The notes: a model not told the origin generated them from the letters alone. Positions 42,997 to 51,782 are shown, counted from the first letter of the stretch. The stretch is DNA of 64,000 nucleotides from UBA6168 sp041741095 (GCA_041741095.1 JBGSKQ010000117.1:1-64000); one strand, 5' to 3'. Made by a program: numbers and translations.

Positions 42997-43565
42997 TTTG
43001 TGAACATGATTACGGTAGCAATATGTATCAATGAAAGCAATGCCAAAAGCAATGAAATTGGCAGGTGAACTACACGCCATTTCTTCATGGCGTCCACCAT
43101 GATAGCATCAAAAAACAGCTGCTTATCCGCTGCAGCTTTGTCGCTTCCCGAATCCATTAATGATTTTCGGTTGGCGTTCAACGATTCGTTTGCGCTTTTT
43201 AAAAGGTATTTACCAACCAACCCGCTTGCCACATTGACCAAGAGCATAAGCACGGCGAGCCAAGGCAACAGCGCATTAAAATGTATGCCCGCATGGACTA
43301 TTATCATAATGGAACCCGCCCATGCCATGTATTCATGCGCTTGCAGCAATTGTTTGGGCGAACCAGTTTGTATCAATTTTCGCTTACGCAATGAATAAAC
43401 AAAGGATAAAACAATAACAAACGTGCCCAAATAACCGAGATAGCGGCCAATAAAAACCCAATGTAAATAATGGAGCAAATAATCAATACCGACCGCAATC
43501 AATATCATCAGCACAAACCAATTGACAAATGGCAATACATGTTTTATTAGCAGCGATTGTTTCAT
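42993..43565 (-). CDS. Membrane cytochrome b-like protein
   Basis: A 190-residue membrane protein with four or five hydrophobic helices (near residues 12-33, 40-62, 78-100, 103-122 and 165-188). Candidate heme-ligating histidines are in the pairs QAHEYMAWAGSIMIIVHAGIH and VHLPISLLLALLSLIHIATV. It resembles the di-heme membrane cytochrome b of quinol oxidising/cytochrome b561-type modules. It is directly coupled to the decaheme cytochrome (4-base overlap), so I infer quinol-to-periplasm electron transfer. No terminal reductase gene is in the window, so the final acceptor is not known. Confidence 0.75.
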   Translation of the reverse strand: MKQSLLIKHVLPFVNWFVLMILIAVGIDYLLHYLHWVFIGRYLGYLGTFVIVLSFVYSLRKRKLIQTGSPKQLLQAHEYMAWAGSIMIIVHAGIHFNALLPWLAVLMLLVNVASGLVGKYLLKSANESLNANRKSLMDSGSDKAAADKQLFFDAIMVDAMKKWRVVHLPISLLLALLSLIHIATVIMFTK

Positions 43566-43636
43566 GATTCAGGAATTAATTGTTGAAACAAAAAAAACAA
43601 GTGGCGGCAGTATAATTGCCGCCACTTGGTATCGAA

Positions 43637-44155
43637 TCAATCATCGTCACCCTGCCCACCTGCTTCGCCGCCAGCCTCAGTGCCATTTGCTTCAGCAGCA
43701 CCCGCTGCGGCCACGCCGCTCCTGATTTCCGAGTGGCGAATCTGCCCACCGAGGTAGCCCGTACGGGCCATAGCAGCAAAAGTGGCCAAACTGAGCACCG
43801 TGGCCACCAGCACTAACGGCTTTGAAAGGGCGTCTTTGCTCCAGCCCATGATCAGCGTCACAAGCGAAAGCAGACCGAGCGCCTCCATCAGCCAAATGGC
43901 CACCGTTGCGGCTTCTTCGTGTTCCTCAATCAGTACCTCGGAGACCCCCGCAATCCCCTCCACCGACTCCTCGGCTGGCTCGCCTGTGAGGAATACAGGA
44001 ATTGCGATAGCAGCCATGGCGGCCCAAGTCCAGAGTGCGGTTTTCTTTACTTGCTCGGAAGAAGTGATATAGCCGTAGGCCATCACGCCCACGCCCAATA
44101 GCGACCCAATGATGGGGAAGTGGTTGAGCAGGAGATGCAGATGTGTTGCGTCCAT
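43637..44155 (-). CDS. DUF2231-like membrane protein with Gly/Asp-rich tail
   Basis: A 172-residue four-helix membrane protein that starts MDATHLHLLLNHFPIIGSLL, the signature of the DUF2231 family (H-x2-HFP). Helices lie near residues 12-32, 38-58, 84-102 and 110-130. The cytoplasmic or periplasmic tail (GTEAGGEAGGQGDDD) is Gly, Glu and Asp rich. A relative at 47361-47828 shares ARTGYLGGQIRH / ARTGFYGGELVY at the end of the last helix. Members often accompany heme, copper or redox proteins. It lies downstream of the exported rubrerythrin gene. Confidence 0.75.
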   Translation of the reverse strand: MDATHLHLLLNHFPIIGSLLGVGVMAYGYITSSEQVKKTALWTWAAMAAIAIPVFLTGEPAEESVEGIAGVSEVLIEEHEEAATVAIWLMEALGLLSLVTLIMGWSKDALSKPLVLVATVLSLATFAAMARTGYLGGQIRHSEIRSGVAAAGAAEANGTEAGGEAGGQGDDD

Positions 44156-44335
44156 TTTAAATGATTTTTGCTGAAAATCAGCGGTTTAAGATTTGTGTTT
44201 TGAAAGGTTTGCAAAAGCCTCCGATCCGCTTTCGTTCCGCGAATCAGGAGCTTGCGAAACCCGGAGGCCTGTGCTTTGAGGTCATTTGTACCAATGTGTT
44301 TCCGTCGGTCCAAGTTCAAGCACATTGTGCTTTTC
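44156..44335. other. Spacer with hairpin
   Basis: An inverted pair GCCTCCG (44217-44223) and CGGAGGC (44262-44268) could form a stem between the DUF2231-like and rubrerythrin genes. No coding sequence is seen. Confidence 0.4.
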
Positions 44336-45112
44336 TCAAACTTTGTCAATCTTCGTGAAACGATCGGACTTGGTCATGGAGATATTGCAGCGCTTGGGGG
44401 CGGTTCCGTCGTAAGTGTTGCCGCAAGTCTGGCAGACATAATAAACAGACCCCAGCGTGTTCACCTGCTTGCTTTCAAGGGCAGCCAATGCCTTTTCGTA
44501 CAATGGTTTATGGCGTTGCTCGGTCTTGTAGGCGTAGTTCAGGCTGATGGTGGCCAGCTTGCCATTGGCGGCTTTGGCGTTTTTCAGGAACTCCGGGTAC
44601 ATCGTCGAGATTTCATAGCCTTCGCCAGCGATGGCGTCCTTCAGGTTTTCTGCAGTCGTTTTTACGGTAAATTCTGGCTTGAAACTCGAAACTGTTGTGC
44701 CCAGTTCTTCCAGTACGGCTTGGTGGTTGTTGGCATGGATATTCTCGGAAGTGGAAGTAGCCTTGAAGAGCATAGCAATCTGTGGATAGCCCTCTTCCTG
44801 CGCCTTTTTGGAATACGCTGCATACTTGGCACTGGCCGTAGTTTCGCCTTTGAAAGCATCGGTCAGGTTGGTTATCATGACAGCCTTTGCATCGGTAGTG
44901 GCTGTTGCAGTCGTGCCTGGTTTAGCATTCATTTCGCCTTCTTCCATTTCGTCCTCTTCTTTTTCGTTCACTGCCAAAGCCGTTCCTTCGGCTGGCTGTT
45001 GCATGGTGGTTTCCTGTTGTGGGTTCTCCTGCTGGTTGGGGTTGCTGCAAGCGGGCAACAATGCCCAAAATCCTACAGCCAGAAGCATTGCGATGATGGT
45101 TTGAGATTTCAT
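44336..45112 (-). CDS. Exported rubrerythrin lipoprotein
   Basis: A 258-residue lipoprotein (FWALLPACSNPN, Cys22) with a 50-residue Gln/Glu-rich linker. A rubrerythrin ferritin-like domain follows: the first iron ligand in FKGETTASAKYAAY, the second in TSENIHANNHQ, then AIAGEGYEISTMYPEF and KTEQRHKPLYE. The C-terminal rubredoxin-like knuckle reads YYVCQTCGNTYDGTAPKRCN followed by ISMTKSDRF. The first CxxC is present, but the second pair has only one Cys, where CPIC/CPVC is usual. Rubrerythrins normally remove hydrogen peroxide in the cytoplasm; an exported version is uncommon. The neighbouring two-component system and DUF2231 proteins may control or support it. Confidence 0.85.
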   Translation of the reverse strand: MKSQTIIAMLLAVGFWALLPACSNPNQQENPQQETTMQQPAEGTALAVNEKEEDEMEEGEMNAKPGTTATATTDAKAVMITNLTDAFKGETTASAKYAAYSKKAQEEGYPQIAMLFKATSTSENIHANNHQAVLEELGTTVSSFKPEFTVKTTAENLKDAIAGEGYEISTMYPEFLKNAKAANGKLATISLNYAYKTEQRHKPLYEKALAALESKQVNTLGSVYYVCQTCGNTYDGTAPKRCNISMTKSDRFTKIDKV

Positions 45113-45265
45113 TTTTTCTATTTTTCAAGTTAACCCCGCTGCTGCGCAATGGACGCAGCTACTGGATTTGATAGTACAAAGGTGGCCTAGGCCGATTTAA
45201 AGCAAGCTTCGGGTTTTCTTAAAATTGGCTAAAAATGAAAGACGGTGGACGGAGGTCGGTGGAAT

Positions 45266-46639
45266 CTATTTAAAGTGCAGCGTAAATGCCGTGCCGCTGC
45301 CTTCCTTGCTTTTCACGGAGATTTCAATCTGTTCCAAGCTGGCGATTTTTTGAACGATGGAAAGCCCCAAGCCACTGCCCGGCACCTGCGAGGTGCGGGA
45401 GGCGTCGGCCCGGTAAAGGCGGTCGAAAAGGCGGGGCAAATGCTCGGCTGGGATGCCCGGCCCGTCGTCGGCGATGGTCAGCGAGCGGGCAGTTTCGTCC
45501 CAAGAACAATGGATATTGCCGTTGGCAGCGCCATATTTTAGGGCATTGCCAAGAAGGTTGCTCAAGAGTATTTCCAAGAAAGCACGGTCTGCCGTCACGG
45601 TAGTGGCGGCTGGGATGTCGAGCTGCAAACGGATGCCCTTGGCCACGAGTTCGGACTGGTGCTTGGTGGCCAGCGACTGGAAAACCGCCGCCAATTGCAC
45701 CGTTTCTTTTTCCAATAACACGTCGCCCGATTCCAGCCGGGCAAGTTGGAGCAGCCTGTCGAGCAGCAACTGCATCTTGTCCACCTCCCGCACGACCTGC
45801 CCGATTTTTTCTTCATAATGGGCGACCTCCCTCGGCTTCCTCGCCAGCACTTCGAGCGTGCCACGGATGGCCGTCAGCGGTGTGCGCAGTTCGTGCGAGG
45901 CATCGGAGGTGAACTGTTTCTCCCGTTGGAAGCTGTTTTCGATGCGCTGCAACAGGTCGTTGATGGCCTTCGCCAATTGCTGTACCTCGTCGTCGTTTTG
46001 GGGCAATGGCAGGCGGGTATTGATATTAGCATCGCTGATATTGGCGGTGCCTTGGATGAGCTGCTGCACCGGGGCAATGCTCTTTGCGGCAGCAAACGAA
46101 ACAGCGAGGTACAGCGCCAGTAGCGTCAGCGGGAATGCTATGAAAAGCGTGGTGCGCAGGTTTTTCAGCACCACCGTGGATTCCGCACGGGAGATACCGA
46201 TGGACAATTGCCCCACTACCCGCCCCGCTTGGTTTTTAATGGGGAACTGCCCCAGCCGCACCAGCTGCGCTTTCAGTTTTGTGTTGAAAAAATGGGGATG
46301 CTCCAAATTGGGGTCGAACCCGAACCGGTCAATGGTGAGGTTGGAAGAGTGGAAGAGCAGTTTGCCTTGGGCGTCCACCAGTTGCAGGAAGGTCGGGTTG
46401 ACCTCCTCTTGCAGGTGCTCGTTTTCCTGCCACTCCGTCATTTTTGTGATGACGATGGAATCGCCCACGAAGCCAAGGCTTTTGAAAACCTCGGCCTGTT
46501 CGGCCCGCAGGTCGCCGTCCAAGTGGCTGAATGCCGTGCGGAAAACCACCTCGTAAACCGCCAAGAAAACGAGGCTCGTGATGGCAGCTGCCGCCAAGAG
46601 GTTGAACAATGCGATGCGCTCTTTGAACCTTAGTTTCAT
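45266..46639 (-). CDS. Two-component sensor histidine kinase
   Basis: A 457-residue membrane kinase with two transmembrane helices (near residues 8-30 and 163-187) around a periplasmic sensor domain of about 130 residues. A HAMP-like segment follows, then HisKA with SDASHELRTPLTAIRG (active His), an N-box FLEILLSNLLGNALKYG, G1 IADDGPGIP and G2 GSGLGLSIVQKI. It autophosphorylates and phosphorylates the response regulator encoded just upstream, with a 4-base overlap at 46636-46639. All catalytic boxes are present. The stimulus is unknown; its neighbours (rubrerythrin, DUF2231 proteins) suggest redox or metal stress. Confidence 0.92.
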   Translation of the reverse strand: MKLRFKERIALFNLLAAAAITSLVFLAVYEVVFRTAFSHLDGDLRAEQAEVFKSLGFVGDSIVITKMTEWQENEHLQEEVNPTFLQLVDAQGKLLFHSSNLTIDRFGFDPNLEHPHFFNTKLKAQLVRLGQFPIKNQAGRVVGQLSIGISRAESTVVLKNLRTTLFIAFPLTLLALYLAVSFAAAKSIAPVQQLIQGTANISDANINTRLPLPQNDDEVQQLAKAINDLLQRIENSFQREKQFTSDASHELRTPLTAIRGTLEVLARKPREVAHYEEKIGQVVREVDKMQLLLDRLLQLARLESGDVLLEKETVQLAAVFQSLATKHQSELVAKGIRLQLDIPAATTVTADRAFLEILLSNLLGNALKYGAANGNIHCSWDETARSLTIADDGPGIPAEHLPRLFDRLYRADASRTSQVPGSGLGLSIVQKIASLEQIEISVKSKEGSGTAFTLHFK

Positions 46640-47313
46640 GCGTCGTCGTGTACCCGGTAGCCCACGCCCCGGATGGTTTGGAGGAAGGAAGGCTGGCCGG
46701 GGTCGTCCAGTTTTTTCCGAAGAAAATTGATGTAAACGTCAATCACGGAGGTGTCCCGATCGAAGTTGACATCCCATATTTTCTCGATGATGCGGGTTCG
46801 TCGGCAGATTTTGCCCTTGTTGCGCAGCAGGTATTCGAGCAGCGCAAACTCTTTTTGCGTAAGCTCCACGGGCTGGCCGTTCTTGGTCACTTGGTAGGTC
46901 TCCACGTTCATTTCGATCTTGCCAGCGCTGAAGGTGTTTTGCTCGCCCGCCGTGTTGCGCAGCAATACTCGGATGCGGGCCAGCAGTTCGTCGAAGGCAA
47001 AGGGCTTTCGCAGGTAATCGTTGGCACCCGTTTCCAAACCAAATACCACGTCGTCCACGCTGTCTTTGGCAGTGAGGAAAATGATGGGCACGCGCTGGTT
47101 TTCCTTGCGCACCTGCCTGCAAATTTCGATACCGCTCATGCCCGGCAACATCCAGTCGAGGAGCAGGATATCGTACTCGTCGAGGTTGTCAAGGGCTAGG
47201 CGCAGGCCGTCCTTGCCGTTGTAGGCCACGTCCACGGCGAAGCCCTCTTCCGATAGGCCCTCTTGGATGAAATTTGCGATGGACGTTTCGTCTTCTACGA
47301 GCAGTAATCTCAT
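46636..47313 (-). CDS. OmpR-family response regulator
   Basis: A 225-residue regulator. The receiver domain (MRLLLVEDETSIANFIQEGL) has the phospho-acceptor Asp in YDILLLDWMLPGMSG and the conserved Lys in NDYLRKPFAFDELL. The C-terminal winged helix DNA-binding domain carries LTQKEFALLEYLLRNKGKI and VYINFLRKKLDDPG, then QTIRGVGYRV. The start at 47313 gives the standard N-terminus; the longer frame up to 47505 has no homology. It is the first gene of a two-gene operon with the sensor kinase. Confidence 0.93.
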   Translation of the reverse strand: MRLLLVEDETSIANFIQEGLSEEGFAVDVAYNGKDGLRLALDNLDEYDILLLDWMLPGMSGIEICRQVRKENQRVPIIFLTAKDSVDDVVFGLETGANDYLRKPFAFDELLARIRVLLRNTAGEQNTFSAGKIEMNVETYQVTKNGQPVELTQKEFALLEYLLRNKGKICRRTRIIEKIWDVNFDRDTSVIDVYINFLRKKLDDPGQPSFLQTIRGVGYRVHDDA

Positions 47314-47360
47314 GTTTTTATATGATAAATGGGCCTTCACAATGTCGCCCATGGTTGTTC

Positions 47361-47828
47361 TCAGTTCTCCGGCTCCGGTGTCAGCGATATTTCCAGTTCC
47401 ACGCCAGCGCCGTGTTTGTAAACCAGTTCGCCACCATAAAAGCCCGTGCGGGCAACGGAGGCAATGACGATGGCAAACAGCACGACGGAGGCGGCATACC
47501 CCCATTTGGGCTTGAAGTTGGTCATATCTATCACCATCCTGAAAGCCGCTGCGATGCCACTTAACACCATCGTGAACAAGGCCGCATCTTCATGCACCTC
47601 AATTGCTTTGCCCAAGCTGGAGCCGTCGTCCAAGCCATCGCCAGCGGCATTGCCGGTGAGGTAGGCCGCAACAGCGCCGAGCGCTCCCAGCACCAACAAA
47701 TATAGGCCAGCCGTCTTGAAAAACGGCTTTTTTGTCGTCAAGTAAAGCAGGTCGGAAAGAAATCCGGCCAAGAGCAAGGCGATGGGGAAATGCACGATCA
47801 TGGCGTGCAGGTGGGTTGCAGTTAGCAT
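47361..47828 (-). CDS. DUF2231 membrane protein
   Basis: A 155-residue four-helix membrane protein starting MLTATHLHAMIVHFPIALLL (signature H-x2-HFP). Helices lie near residues 10-28, 38-58, 76-96 and 105-123. It ends after ARTGFYGGELVYKHGAGVEL. DUF2231 proteins are small membrane proteins of unknown function often near heme or metal genes. The related protein at 43637-44155 has the same fold signature. The ATG at 47828 begins the conserved part. It lies 47 bases upstream of the response regulator. Confidence 0.82.
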   Translation of the reverse strand: MLTATHLHAMIVHFPIALLLAGFLSDLLYLTTKKPFFKTAGLYLLVLGALGAVAAYLTGNAAGDGLDDGSSLGKAIEVHEDAALFTMVLSGIAAAFRMVIDMTNFKPKWGYAASVVLFAIVIASVARTGFYGGELVYKHGAGVELEISLTPEPEN

Positions 47829-47934
47829 GGCTGTTTTTTTATGCAAAATTGCGGGCGACCGCATTGATGCCAGCTTAACCGAAACTTAAAAACAGCTTAA
47901 ATTTAGCCGGTGGTTTGAGACAGCCCCTCCGCCA

Positions 47935-48398
47935 CTTTTGCGAAAAGCAGTAGTCTTTCCCTCCGAAGATGCCCTTCGGGTAACGGTGCGCCAACAAAAG
48001 GACCTGCCACAGAGCCGGGAGCGCCTCGCCTACCTCCTCGACAACCCAAACGACCGCTCCGTGACTGTGGCACTGGAATGGGAGCGCTGGCGAATCCCCT
48101 TCAATGTGGAAGTTGATTTGGTGGCCACCGGCCATACCTCCATCCGCTCGCAAATGTCCAGCGGCCTTGGCTTCGACCCGCCCAGCTTGCAGACCGCTGC
48201 ACACAATGGTGCCTGACCAACAACGTGAACTTGGAAGAAGCTCTCTTCTGGTTTGAGTCGGCCACGTCGCCCAACCTTGGCGGGGTGCAGACCTTCACGG
48301 CGCTGAACATAAAGGCTGGGTTGCTCCGCAAAATGGGCCGCAATGCAGAAGCGGACGAGACATCGATAACCGCCTTGGCGAAAGCCACTATCATGTAA
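47935..48398 (+). pseudogene. DUF2911 C-terminal relic, frameshifted
   Basis: The frame starting near 47938 reads RLAYLLDNPNDRSVTVALEW then ERWRIPFNVEVDLVAT. At about 48210 the frame shifts and continues CLTNNVNLEEALFWFESAT, then FTALNIKAGLLRKMGRNAEA, to a stop at 48396-48398. The combined sequence resembles the C-terminal half of DUF2911 proteins, which have the phrase type NLDEAxxWxxxS and ExFTNLxxKAxLLAKMGK. The N-terminal half is missing. It is a decayed remnant. Confidence 0.6.
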
Positions 48399-48406
48399 TT
48401 GCACGG

Positions 48407-48604
48407 CTATGACCGACAGCTCATGGTTTCTTCCTCTAACTCCTGGCGCACGGCAAGCTCAAGGCTTCCATTTTCCAGCACAAAACCGCCCGGCAATGCC
48501 CAACTTCCCTGAAAAGGTAGATATTTCCGTCGGACGAGCGCAACGAAAAGTTGCTCGTATTGGTAACCAAATACGACTGCGTCGGTTGCAAGTTGAATTG
48601 CCAT
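48407..48604 (-). pseudogene. Truncated Nudix hydrolase (NrtR-like N-terminus)
   Basis: A 65-residue frame, ATDAVVFGYQYEQLFVALVR, with the Nudix box start GGFVLENGSLELAVRQELEE followed by ET and a stop. The box normally continues through EExG and about 100 more residues. The gene is cut right inside the box, at the same place (about 48400) where the DUF2911 relic ends. The remaining part has no strand-alone function. Confidence 0.7.
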
Positions 48605-48726
48605 GAAAGCTTATTTTTACGGCAAAATTAGTTAAACATTGCATTCAATAAAACCTTAAAAAGTTATTAGAAACAGCTATGATTCAAATTTTCATGCTAA
48701 AAAGTTTTAAAAAATAAGCAACTTAC
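48605..48726. other. A/T-rich spacer before recQ
   Basis: AT-rich sequence ahead of recQ. No clear -7 element was seen. It also contains the 5' side of the truncated Nudix gene. Confidence 0.3.
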
Positions 48727-50736
48727 ATGACCCTCGACTCCGCAAAAAACGCACTTAAAAAATACTTCGGCTATGATGCTTTCCGGCCCATACAGGCGGA
48801 GGTGATACAGGCTATTTTCCAAAAAAAAGATGTGCTGCTGTTGATGCCGACCGGGGGTGGCAAATCTGTATGCTACCAAGTGCCAGCGGTAACGATGGAA
48901 GGTACCTGCGTGGTGGTGTCGCCGCTGATTTCTTTGATGAAAGACCAGGTGGAAGCCTTGAAATCCAATGGCATTAAGGCGGCTTTTTTGAACAGTTCGA
49001 TCTCCTACCAGGCCCAACGAGAAGTGGAGAACGACATGTACAACGGACGCCTCGACCTGCTCTATACATCGCCGGAAAAAATGGCCTCACAGGAGTTTTT
49101 GCCATTGCTGAAAGCCTGTAAAATAAGCCTCTTTGCCATTGATGAGGCACATTGTATCTCCGCATGGGGGCATGATTTCAGGCCAGAATACCGGCAGTTG
49201 CGTTTTTTGAAAAAGTCTTTCCCCAATGTGCCGGTCATCGCCGTTACGGCCACTGCCGACAAATTGACCCGCAAGGACATCGCCCAACAATTGGAACTGG
49301 ACAGCCCGGAAAAGTTCGTGGCTTCTTTCGACCGCCCCAACCTCCACCTGGAAGTCAGGCCGGGACGTAGGCGGATGGAGCAGATTTTGCATTTTTTGAA
49401 AATGCACCCCGACCAGCCCGGCATCGTCTATTGCTTGGCGAGGAAAACGACGGAATCGGTGGCGGAAAAACTGCGGGAAAATGGCGTCAATGCAGATTGC
49501 TATCATGCGGGACTGGACGACCGGCAACGCTCCAAAGTGCAGGAGGATTTTATACAAGACAGGACGACGGTCATCTGCGCCACCGTTGCCTTCGGCATGG
49601 GCATTGACAAAAGCAATGTGCGCTGGATTATCCATTATAATTTGCCCAAAAACATCGAAAGCTATTACCAGGAAATAGGCCGGGCGGGACGTGACGGCTC
49701 CGATGCGCAGACCTTGCTTTTTTACAGCGCGGGCGATTTGATGACGCTGCGTGATTTTGTCCACCAGGGCGACAACCCACACCGAGATATCCACTTGGCC
49801 AAATTGGACCGCATGTACCAGTTTGCCACTTCCATGATGTGCCGCCGTAAAATCCTGTTGAATTATTTCAACGAAACCATGCAACAAGACTGCGGGAACT
49901 GCGACGTTTGCGACAATCCGCCCCAATATTTTGACGGAACCATACTCGCTCAGAAAGCGCTTTCGGCGGTGACCCGGCTACAGGAACAAGTCGGCACAGG
50001 CATGGTGGTAGATGTGCTTCGTGGCTCAAAAAGCTACCACCTCCTGGCCAGTGGGTTTGATAAAATAAAAACCTACGGCGCAGGCAAAGACATCCGGCAA
50101 GAGGACTGGTTTTTCTACCTGGAACAAATGGTGAATCAAGGGCTGTTAGAAATCGCATACGACGACCACAACAAAGTCAGGCTCACCGAAGCCAGCAAGG
50201 CCGTGCTTTTCGATGGGCAAAAAGTACAGTTGGTAAAAGCGGAAATTGTGCAAAAACGACGGGAAGAAGAGGAGGCCAAGTCAGCCAGAAAGCCCAGGCC
50301 AGCGAGCGAACGAAGGCGGGTCAGGGACGAGTTGTTTGAACACCTGCGCCACCATCGTTTAGAAATTGCACGTGACAAAGGTGTGCCGCCTTATATCGTT
50401 TTTTCGGATGCCACGCTGGAAGAAATGGCCGCTGAACGACCCACCTCTGAGGCTGAATTGGCTAAAATAAGCGGGGTCGGAGAACTTAAACTCCGGGAAT
50501 ACGGACAGGTTTTCCTCGACGCTATCCAATACTTTTTGTTGTCAGAAAAAAATTCAATGGGCGGTCAAAATTTACCCGATTATTCCAAGCCCAGCCAAGC
50601 ATGGACAGAGAAAGAAGACAGCCTTTTGTTGCTGATGTACAAAAAGGGGGCTTCGGTGGAAGAAGCTGCCGCCGAGTTGAAAAGGAAACCAGGTGCCGTA
50701 GGCTGGCGCTTGAAAAAACTGGTGGTTGTAGAATAA
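48727..50736 (+). CDS. recQ: ATP-dependent DNA helicase RecQ
   Basis: A 669-residue superfamily 2 helicase that unwinds branched DNA in 3'-5' direction during repair and restart of replication. Motif I is LMPTGGGKSVCYQVPA and motif II is IDEAHCISAWGHDFRPEY. Motif VI is YYQEIGRAGRDGSDAQ. The RecQ-specific zinc-binding segment includes MMCRRKILLNYF then QDCGNCDVCDNPP. The winged-helix (RQC) domain runs to about residue 500, and an HRDC-like domain follows near 525-605 (YIVFSDATLEEMAAERPTSE). A 50-residue C-terminal extension (QAWTEKEDSLLLLMYKKGAS) resembles a Myb/HTH-like helical bundle. The whole is full length. Confidence 0.93.
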   Translation: MTLDSAKNALKKYFGYDAFRPIQAEVIQAIFQKKDVLLLMPTGGGKSVCYQVPAVTMEGTCVVVSPLISLMKDQVEALKSNGIKAAFLNSSISYQAQREVENDMYNGRLDLLYTSPEKMASQEFLPLLKACKISLFAIDEAHCISAWGHDFRPEYRQLRFLKKSFPNVPVIAVTATADKLTRKDIAQQLELDSPEKFVASFDRPNLHLEVRPGRRRMEQILHFLKMHPDQPGIVYCLARKTTESVAEKLRENGVNADCYHAGLDDRQRSKVQEDFIQDRTTVICATVAFGMGIDKSNVRWIIHYNLPKNIESYYQEIGRAGRDGSDAQTLLFYSAGDLMTLRDFVHQGDNPHRDIHLAKLDRMYQFATSMMCRRKILLNYFNETMQQDCGNCDVCDNPPQYFDGTILAQKALSAVTRLQEQVGTGMVVDVLRGSKSYHLLASGFDKIKTYGAGKDIRQEDWFFYLEQMVNQGLLEIAYDDHNKVRLTEASKAVLFDGQKVQLVKAEIVQKRREEEEAKSARKPRPASERRRVRDELFEHLRHHRLEIARDKGVPPYIVFSDATLEEMAAERPTSEAELAKISGVGELKLREYGQVFLDAIQYFLLSEKNSMGGQNLPDYSKPSQAWTEKEDSLLLLMYKKGASVEEAAAELKRKPGAVGWRLKKLVVVE

Positions 50737-50737
50737 A

Positions 50738-51691
50738 TCAGGCCTCCAGGTACTTTAAAATATTGCGCTCAATTCGTTTTACAATATCCGTCGTTTCTAT
50801 CCTATCAAATTCCTGCCCCGTCAGTTTTTCAAACAATTCAATGTAGCGCTCGGAAACCTGTTCCACAAACACATCGGGCATTACAGGCATCAAATCTTCG
50901 TCACGGCCCTGGAAGCCGTGGGCCATGAGCCATTCCCGCACAAATTCCTTGGAAAGTTGCTTTTGTTGCTCCCCATTTGCCTGCCTTTCTTCATAGCCAT
51001 CCAGGTAAAAATAGCGGGAGCTGTCGGGCGTGTGGATTTCATCAATCAAATAAATAACGCCCTCTTTTTTGCCAAATTCATACTTGGTGTCCACCAAAAT
51101 CAAACCCTGTTTGGCGGCCATCTCGGTGCCACGCTGGAAGAGTGCGAGGGCATATTTTTCCAAAATTTCATAGTCGGCTGCCGATACGATGTTTTTGCCA
51201 ATGATGTCTTCCCGTGAAATGTCTTCGTCGTGGCCCTCGTCGGCCTTGGTGGCCGGGGTGATAATGGGCGTCGGGAAACGGTCGTGTTCCTTCATGCCTT
51301 CTGGCAAAGCCACCCCGCAGAGTTCCCGTTTTCCCGATTTATAAGTCCGCCAGGAATGGCCGGTCAGGTAGGCCCTCACCACCATTTCTATGCGAAAAGG
51401 CTCGCAGCGGTGGCCGACAGCCACGTTGGGATCGGGCGTAGCGATGAGCCAATTTGGGCAAATATCCTGGGTGGAGCGCAGGAAATAGGCCGCTATCTGA
51501 TTGAGTACCTGGCCTTTGTAAGGGATGGGGCGTGGCAGTATGTAGTCGAAAGCCGAAATGCGATCCGAGGCCACCATGACCAACAAATCGCCGATGCTGT
51601 AAACATCCCTGACCTTGCCTTTGTAAACGCCTGTTTGGCCTGGCAAATGAAAATCTGTTCCTGCTACCGACCTTTTTTCTATAGAAACCAT
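50738..51691 (-). CDS. purC: SAICAR synthetase
   Basis: A 317-residue phosphoribosylaminoimidazole-succinocarboxamide synthase, step 8 of purine synthesis (CAIR, Asp, ATP to SAICAR), cytoplasmic. Motifs seen: YKGKVRDVYSIGDLLVMVAS (ATP-binding strand), RISAFDYILPRPIPYKG, RCEPFRIEMVVRAYLTGHSW, LILVDTKYEFGKKEG and IDEIHTPDSSRYFYLDGYEE. The length matches the longer (about 300-residue) PurC type. It converges with recQ with one base between stops. A -7 promoter element is 19 bases upstream of its start. Confidence 0.93.
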   Translation of the reverse strand: MVSIEKRSVAGTDFHLPGQTGVYKGKVRDVYSIGDLLVMVASDRISAFDYILPRPIPYKGQVLNQIAAYFLRSTQDICPNWLIATPDPNVAVGHRCEPFRIEMVVRAYLTGHSWRTYKSGKRELCGVALPEGMKEHDRFPTPIITPATKADEGHDEDISREDIIGKNIVSAADYEILEKYALALFQRGTEMAAKQGLILVDTKYEFGKKEGVIYLIDEIHTPDSSRYFYLDGYEERQANGEQQKQLSKEFVREWLMAHGFQGRDEDLMPVMPDVFVEQVSERYIELFEKLTGQEFDRIETTDIVKRIERNILKYLEA

Positions 51692-51709
51692 GCTGTTTTA
51701 AATTTCAGG

Positions 51710-51717
51710 CAAATGTA
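51710..51717 (-). promoter_or_regulatory. -7 promoter element of purC (TACATTTG)
   Basis: It matches TAnnTTTG on the minus strand, and is the same sequence as the elements at 7719 and 20083. Transcription would start near 51703, giving a leader of about 12 bases. Confidence 0.5.
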
Positions 51718-51721
51718 GTTT

Positions 51722-51776
51722 TTCCCCAAAAAAGAAAGCCCGGCAAGCTGCTTGCCGGGCTTTCTTTTTTGGGGAA
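51722..51776 (-). terminator. Strong inverted repeat terminator
   Basis: An uninterrupted stem of about 24 bp: TTCCCCAAAAAAGAAAGCCC with GGCAAG/CTTGCC and the matching GGGCTTTCTTTTTTGGGGAA. It lies 6 bases before the stop of the Nudix-like gene on the minus strand, and both flanks are T-rich. It terminates the gene upstream on the minus strand and isolates purC. Confidence 0.85.
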
Positions 51777-51782
51777 AATGCA

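Noticed and set aside
44252..45133. Plus-strand frame of 293 codons opposite rubrerythrin
   Set aside because: It is antisense to the well-supported rubrerythrin; Phe/Leu/Gly-rich nonsense composition.
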